A stretch of DNA of 39,197 bases from Terriglobales bacterium (GTDB lineage Bacteria; Acidobacteriota; Terriglobia; Terriglobales; Acidobacteriaceae), in the NCBI GenBank assembly GCA_015655195.1, contig JAATFM010000239.1, forward strand, positions 1 through 39,197, in the 5' to 3' direction. Position numbers and translations under genes: made by a program. The notes beneath the pieces are model-generated. The model was not told the DNA's origin, did no database searches, and worked only from the letters and a program-made list of their open reading frames with translations. Of the stretch, positions 35,330 through 39,197 are shown piece after piece; the first letter of the stretch is position 1; each line of letters starts with the position of its first letter.

Positions 35330-35404
35330 CTATTCTTGTTTATCCGCTGAACGCTGAGTCTTCTCCTGTTATGCGAACTTTGCCGGTTGCTGAACAGTTT
35401 AATC

Positions 35405-35572
35405 TCAATGTCCCGATCCGGGCCGGACCGACGGAATCCGCGGCGCCCTGCGCGTAGCATGGTCCCGCACCCAGCGATCGGATATGCCAAGCCAGGCTGC
35501 GACTTGTCTGGGGGGCAGGAGATATTCGAATCCCGCATGTGAAACCGGTGCTGAATCATGTGTGCTTTGCAT
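35405..35572 (-). CDS. Small helix-turn-helix (excisionase/AlpA-like) protein, truncated
   Basis: The leftward frame from the ATG at 35572 gives 55 residues containing LLPPRQVAAWLGISDRWVRD followed by HATRRAPRIPSV. This matches small winged/helix-turn-helix proteins found next to integrases, whose pattern is (L)L...EVA.WLG.S..WVRDHAT...P.IP.V.LG..LRF. The usual ending (LG.LLRFR..DI..W) is missing: the frame stops after PGSGH, probably by a frameshift. It is likely a remnant of an integrative element; the integrase itself is not present. A small AGG ribosome site lies eight bases upstream. Confidence 0.6.
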   Translation of the reverse strand: MQSTHDSAPVSHAGFEYLLPPRQVAAWLGISDRWVRDHATRRAPRIPSVRPGSGH

Positions 35573-36146
35573 AATATACCTATCTTGCTTCTCACCTTCC
35601 TTTTGGGTTTCGCGACAGTGACCTACTTAGCGTCTGAGCGTGATTCTTCTGGGCGTTAGACTGAAACTTCCTTTTCCCAGTTCTTCGGGTATCAGATCCT
35701 AGGCATTCACGGGCTCATCAATGCACGATCCCAATCTGAGCGGCCCTTTGCTGCTCCCGTTCATTTGTGGCCCGGTGCAGCAGGTGCCGAGGACAATGAT
35801 TGAACATTCATTAAGCTGAGAAAGCAATCGATGAGGATTGGGGGCCGCGCCAATTGCCTCTTCGCCGCTTCTGACACATTCAACAATCATGGAATTGTGA
35901 CTCTATGGAAGCAGCGCTATTCCGATAGTCGGAGCGTTAACCGAGAGATTCCTAAAGCTATTGCCGAAATCTGGTGGTGTGTTGATCGATTTCAATGGAA
36001 ATTGAATCGTTTTGTATCGGAGGTCTCCAGCGATGGACTTAACTTGATCTACTTCTTATGGCCGCTATAGTAACCATCGTCCTATTGTCGAGCGGCCGGC
36101 CTCGATCACTCCCAGGTGAAGTTTCTATCGGCCAAATCTGCAATAG
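35573..36146. other. Non-coding region without recognised genes
   Basis: About 570 bases. Short open frames on both strands (for example a 63-codon leftward one ending at 35699 and a 79-codon rightward one from 35831) show no family resemblance, and no hairpin or clear repeat stands out. It lies between two pieces of gene debris and may itself be eroded coding DNA. Confidence 0.35.
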
Positions 36147-36368
36147 CAGGGAGGAAGACGAGATGCTCACACCGAGAATGCAGGGCTACATGTCACACAT
36201 TGCGCGATGGGCAATGAATTCGCGCTAAACCATGCAGCACTGAGTTTTGGGTTGATAACAGAAACCGACTTCGACCGCATCGCTGATTCCGTAGCTATGG
36301 TTCACCTCCACAACGCGAACGCAATTGATCAGATCGTGGCCTTGATTCTTCGACACGGGCCAAAATGA
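36147..36368 (+). pseudogene. C-terminal remnant resembling class II fumarase/aspartase
   Basis: An open frame with no start codon, preceded by a stop at 36144-36146 and ending at 36366-36368, contains HTENAGLHVTHCAMGNEF, then ALNHAALSFGLITETDFDRI and VAMVHL. This follows the C-terminal pattern of the fumarase/aspartase family (ENAA.IA..A......L.EAAL.LG...E.DFDRIVDP..MV). The remainder of the gene (about 400 residues) is absent. It ends 14 bases before the malic enzyme start, a sensible metabolic neighbour (fumarate to malate to pyruvate). By-eye homology only. Confidence 0.5.
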
Positions 36369-36382
36369 ACTAAGGAGAGAAT

Positions 36383-37687
36383 ATGGCGACAAGCAAACGC
36401 GGCATTGAATTGCTCTACGATCCATCTCTGAATAAGTCAACGGCGTTCACGGAGGACGAGAAGCAAGCCTTGGGTATTATCGGCTTGCTCCCAGACGCAA
36501 CAGAGACTGAAGATTTACAACTGAGCCGCGTCATGATGCAGTTCGGCAATAAGAATACAGACCTGGATCGCTATATTTACTTGATCAATTTACTCGATCA
36601 CAATGAGACGCTTTTCTATCGCACCGTTATGTCCGACCCTTCTCGCTTCTTGCCAATCGTCTATGACCCGACAATCGCGGAAGTCTGCCTTAAGTTCGGC
36701 CATATTTATCGGCAGGCTCGCGGCATGTATCTTTCGATGGCGCGCCGAGGCAGAGTTAAGGAGATATTGAGGAACTGGCCGCAAAAGGACGTGCGATTCA
36801 TCTGTGTTACGGATGCTGGGCGCATTCTGGGACTAGGAGACCTTGGCGCAAACGGAGCTGCGATTCCGATCGGCAAGCTGCAGCTATACACCGCCTGCGC
36901 CGGAGTGCCGCCCCAATATCTGCTCCCGATGTATCTTGACGCGGGCACGAACAATGAGCAGTATCTTCGAGATCCCTTGTATCTCGGTATGCGCAAGACC
37001 CGTCCATCGACCGAAGACTTGTTTTCCTTTGTAGACGAGTTTGTCGATGCCGTTCAGGAGGTGTTCCCGAAGTGCTGTATTCACTTTGAAGATTGGACAG
37101 GCGTAGACGCGGTCCATCTTCTTGAGCGCTATCGTGACAAGTACTGCGTTTACAACGACGACGTGCAAGGGACTGCGGGCATCACCCTTGCAGGAATGAT
37201 CAATGCGACCAAGCTAAAGGGCACAAAGCTGAAGGACGAGAAATATCTCTTTCTCGGCGCAGGGTCGGCTGCCATTGGCCTCGCCAATCTGCTTTGTTCC
37301 GCTCTTGTTTCACAAGGGCTCACGCTCGAAAAAGCACAGGCTCAAGTCTACATGTTCGACGTGAACGGGCTCTTGGAGTCCACCCGCAAAGATCTCGTTG
37401 ATTTCCAACAGCCTTATGCGCACCAACACGCGCCAACACGGGACTTCGTCGCAGCTATCGAGAGCATTAAGCCCACGACGATCATCGGGGTGAGCACGAT
37501 TGGCGGTGCCTTCAACCAAAAAGTCGTCGAGGCCATGTCGAGAATTAATGACCGGCCAGTGATCCTTGCTATCTCTAACCCGACCGCGCATGCCGAGTGC
37601 ACGCCTGAACAGGCTTATACATGGTCTAAGGGGAGAGCGATCTATGCAGCTGGAGTTCAGTTTGCCCCGGTCCACCTGAACGGCTAG
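36383..37687 (+). CDS. NAD-dependent malic enzyme, truncated by a nonsense codon
   Basis: A 434-residue frame with an AAGGAGAG ribosome site. It is a clear malic enzyme: KRGIELLYDPSLNKSTAF, the Tyr of FGHIYRQARG, the Lys of AIPIGKLQLYTACAG, metal ligands in HFEDWTGVDA and YNDDVQGTA, and the NAD motif GAGSAAIGLANL. Malic enzymes of this class run to about 540-570 residues. The frame stops at TAG (37685-37687) after FAPVHLNG, yet the next codons read AFLPGQQN, still matching the family (G-K-T-F-x-P-G-Q-G-N-N). So Lys AAG became TAG and homology is lost soon after. The missing Asn-Asn pair contacts malate in characterised enzymes, so this product is probably inactive. Confidence 0.85.
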   Translation: MATSKRGIELLYDPSLNKSTAFTEDEKQALGIIGLLPDATETEDLQLSRVMMQFGNKNTDLDRYIYLINLLDHNETLFYRTVMSDPSRFLPIVYDPTIAEVCLKFGHIYRQARGMYLSMARRGRVKEILRNWPQKDVRFICVTDAGRILGLGDLGANGAAIPIGKLQLYTACAGVPPQYLLPMYLDAGTNNEQYLRDPLYLGMRKTRPSTEDLFSFVDEFVDAVQEVFPKCCIHFEDWTGVDAVHLLERYRDKYCVYNDDVQGTAGITLAGMINATKLKGTKLKDEKYLFLGAGSAAIGLANLLCSALVSQGLTLEKAQAQVYMFDVNGLLESTRKDLVDFQQPYAHQHAPTRDFVAAIESIKPTTIIGVSTIGGAFNQKVVEAMSRINDRPVILAISNPTAHAECTPEQAYTWSKGRAIYAAGVQFAPVHLNG

Positions 37688-37801
37688 GCCTTTCTGCCAG
37701 GACAGCAAAACGGAAATTCGTAACCCATTGAAACCAGGCGTAGCGGATGGCTCCTGAAGCGCCCTAAAACCCCCAAAGTAACCCTTATTGCACCCTTATC
37801 G

Positions 37802-37854
37802 AACCCGCGACCTCTGTCCAAACGACCTCTTTCTTTGGACAGAGGTCGCGGGTT
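37802..37854. repeat. 21-bp perfect hairpin with tRNA T-arm-like sequence
   Basis: The arms 37802-37822 and 37834-37854 are exact reverse complements around an 11-base loop. On the complement of the left arm the sequence reads AGAGGTCGCGGGTTCGA, like the variable loop and T-arm of a bacterial tRNA, but no tRNA can be folded around it. Direct repeats of ACCCTTAT lie just upstream (about 37775-37800). It sits in the 427-base gap between the broken malic enzyme and the toxin-antitoxin pair, where I see no other gene. It could be a bidirectional terminator or an integration scar. Confidence 0.75.
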
Positions 37855-38085
37855 TGTTAAGCCCTCCAAATGGGTGCAACGAATCTGCTCAAAGGTTGGG
37901 TTCATTTCACAATCCCGCACGCTAGGCGTGGTTCCGCTTTTCGACCTATGCCCAAATCTGGGTGGGATTCGAGAAAACGTCTCTCTGCCTCAGAAATTGT
38001 CGCCGCAAGTTCCCAGCGGTGCAATATTGTCCCCCCATTCCCACCGATACTGCTTTCCATAGGCGTAATCCTAGCGCCCCGACCA

Positions 38086-38108
38086 ATGTTATCATCCCGT
38101 GATAATAT
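38086..38108. promoter_or_regulatory. Palindromic operator/promoter of the toxin-antitoxin pair
   Basis: ATGTTATCA (38086-38094) and TGATAATAT (38100-38108) form an imperfect palindrome (8 of 9 pairs, 5-base spacer) ending six bases before the first gene's ATG. It includes a GATAAT that could serve as a -10 element. Antitoxins commonly bind such a palindrome to repress their own operon. Confidence 0.55.
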
Positions 38109-38114
38109 TGGAGC

Positions 38115-38474
38115 ATGGACCGGGATCATAGTCTCGACACGCTTCTCCAGCTTGACGGAGAGACGTTCGTTGTCGAGGGCAACTTTTGGGTCAAATTTGA
38201 GGTGAAGCAGGTTCCCGTCAGCCCGGAAAAGCCGCACGGTCTGGACTATTCGCTGACGCTACACGACGGGGACGGCGAACGTCTGTTGGGTTTCGACAAT
38301 GCGCATCCCATTCGGGAAGGTACGGGACCCGGAGCCAAGACGCGAATTGAATACGACCACAAGCACAAGGGAGAGCGCGTCCGTTTCTATGACTACGAAG
38401 ATGCGCTCACTCTGTTGACGGATTTTTGGGCAGAAGTGGATTCGATTTTGAACGAAAGGAGTACAACGTCATGA
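38115..38474 (+). CDS. TumE-family toxin (DUF6516-like) of a toxin-antitoxin pair
   Basis: A 119-residue protein with GLDYSLTLHDGDGERLLGFDNAH followed by a Lys-rich DHKHKGERVRFYDY segment and a C-terminal helix (ALTLLTDFWAEVDSIL). This is the pattern of the TumE/DUF6516 family, where the D.N.H...H.H core is shared with small toxins encoded just before an HTH antitoxin. The start at 38115 is the first possible one in frame (a stop lies at 38103-38105). GGAG is only one base upstream, so translation may be leaderless or inefficient. Its stop overlaps the next gene's start (ATGA). The toxic activity is not known to me. Confidence 0.75.
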   Translation: MDRDHSLDTLLQLDGETFVVEGNFWVKFEVKQVPVSPEKPHGLDYSLTLHDGDGERLLGFDNAHPIREGTGPGAKTRIEYDHKHKGERVRFYDYEDALTLLTDFWAEVDSILNERSTTS

Positions 38475-38833
38475 AGACTTTGCGAGTTGGAATTGCCTCT
38501 CGGGAAACCTACAAAAAGCGGACGCTAGCGATAGCGAAGGGAGAATATGTCCCGACAAAAGACGAACCGAAGATTTGGTTTGAATCTCTAGGAACGTTGT
38601 CACAAGTGCTTTCCGACCAGAATCGGGACTTGCTCAAGCTGATTCTTGAAACTCATCCCCAGTCTCTCAGTGAGTTGGCGGAAAAATCAGGAAGAGCGAC
38701 CTCAAATCTTTCACGAACGCTGAGAACCATGGAACGATACGGTTTGGTGCATTTCGAGCAAGGCCCAAATCGTCAACTTGTCCCTCGTGTTGACTATGCT
38801 GGGGTCGAGTTGGAAATGTCTTTCCAAAGCTGA
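38471..38833 (+). CDS. TumA-like / HVO_A0114-family DNA-binding antitoxin
   Basis: The ATG at 38471 overlaps the toxin stop (ATGA) and has AAGGAG about ten bases upstream. The 120-residue product has an N-terminal segment typical of the family (VGIASRETYKKRTLAIAKGE, KIWFESLGTLSQVLS) and a MarR-like winged helix: RDLLKLILETHPQSLSELAE, GRATSNLSRTLRTMERYGLV and the wing FEQGPNRQLVPRV. This is the HVO_A0114 pattern paired with TumE-type toxins. It probably neutralises the toxin and binds the palindrome at 38086. Base composition is more AT-rich than in the glycan locus, consistent with acquisition. Confidence 0.8.
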   Translation: MKTLRVGIASRETYKKRTLAIAKGEYVPTKDEPKIWFESLGTLSQVLSDQNRDLLKLILETHPQSLSELAEKSGRATSNLSRTLRTMERYGLVHFEQGPNRQLVPRVDYAGVELEMSFQS

Positions 38834-38915
38834 ACAATGACTCCGCTGGAAATAGCGGGGATTTTGCTGTAGAACCGGTTGTCAACCTTGATCCTAGAAT
38901 GATTCAGGAGGAAAA

Positions 38916-39155
38916 ATGTCAGATTCAGATACAAAAAAGATCGTGAATACGACGAATCATCGCGGAATTGCCTTGGACCATATGACAGTAGTTAATGCAG
39001 AGAATGCTCTGCGTAGTAAGACAGCAAATTTGTCATCTGCCAGCGCAGCCTCCCGCCTAGCAAGAGCCACGGCTCCCGTAAGCCAAGCAACAGCACAACA
39101 GCCACCAACTATACCAACAACTCCGACGGCGAGCCAACCGAACGGAAAGAAATGA
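38916..39155 (+). CDS. Small hypothetical protein with Ala/Thr/Pro-rich tail
   Basis: A 79-residue frame with a strong ribosome site (AGGAGG four bases before ATG). The first half is polar (DTKKIVNTTNHRGIALDHM), the second a low-complexity Ala/Ser/Thr/Pro/Gln tail ending NGKK, with no membrane segment. I recognise no family. It is 82 bases after the antitoxin, and its stop overlaps the start of the next frame (ATGA at 39152-39155), so it is part of a short operon running off the window. Confidence 0.65.
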   Translation: MSDSDTKKIVNTTNHRGIALDHMTVVNAENALRSKTANLSSASAASRLARATAPVSQATAQQPPTIPTTPTASQPNGKK

Positions 39156-39197
39156 TGGCGTATGCGACAGCCTCAACTGCAAATGACGTATGGCCGA
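39152..39197 (+). CDS. Start of an unidentified gene, cut by the window edge
   Basis: The ATG at 39152 overlaps the preceding stop by four bases, with GGAAAG upstream, and the frame (MMAYATASTANDVWP) stays open to the end. A second ATG at 39155 is equally possible. Fifteen residues are too few to assign a family; the overlap suggests translational coupling with the 79-residue protein. Confidence 0.5.
   Translation, partial: MMAYATASTANDVWP

Noticed and set aside
35831-36070. 79-codon rightward open frame
   Set aside because: No ribosome site, no family resemblance, and it lies in eroded DNA.
37802-37854. Possible tRNA gene
   Set aside because: Only the T-arm-like half is present and it is part of a perfect hairpin; no acceptor, D or anticodon arms fit.

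Overview
The window is chromosomal DNA from an acidobacterium, most likely class Terriglobia (Acidobacteriaceae-like). Evidence: a large Oar-type TonB-dependent receptor with a carboxypeptidase-like N-terminal domain and no SusD partner, a two-component propeller sensor kinase, a CadC-type winged-helix/TPR regulator, a sedolisin protease with Ig-like repeats, and a C-terminal hairpin anchor typical of secreted acidobacterial proteins. No rRNA or tRNA gene and no CRISPR array was seen.

Layout. (1) 1-895: the start of a leftward NAD(P)-binding epimerase/reductase and a divergent TetR regulator, with two near-identical palindromes between them. (2) 1603-17630: a rightward carbohydrate-utilisation locus: propeller histidine kinase, NarL-type response regulator, TonB-dependent receptor, GH43-like/F5-8C protein, beta-helix protein, GH35 beta-galactosidase and a second GH43 protein. 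The gene set points to beta-galactan or arabinogalactan side chains, sensed by the two-component pair, imported by the receptor and trimmed by the enzymes. (3) 17631-20662: gene debris (DUF488 fragment, cupin) and a leftward pair of oxidoreductases (MDR and SDR). (4) 20822-23290: small gene fragments, a clear intrinsic terminator and a decayed group II intron whose reverse transcriptase carries a frameshift and two stops. (5) 23503-24351: a CruF-like carotenoid membrane protein, followed by 800 bp of repeat-bearing non-coding DNA. (6) 25153-35265: a leftward CadC/TPR regulator divergent from an FG-GAP repeat protein and a sedolisin protease, both surface or secreted. (7) 35281-37720: debris (HTH fragment, fumarase-like tail) and a malic enzyme cut short by a nonsense codon. 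(8) 37802-39197: a 21-bp perfect hairpin, a TumE/TumA-type toxin-antitoxin pair, a small unknown gene and the start of another that overlaps it; probably the edge of an acquired island.

The most interesting observation is that three unrelated secreted proteins (GH43, FG-GAP, sedolisin) end in the same architecture: a hydrophobic segment, an RRR turn, a second hydrophobic segment ending in a lipobox-like (I/L)-(T/S)-G-C, and a short Ser/Thr/Gly-rich tail. It looks like a type II signal peptide embedded near the C-terminus and may be an undescribed surface-anchoring or sorting signal.
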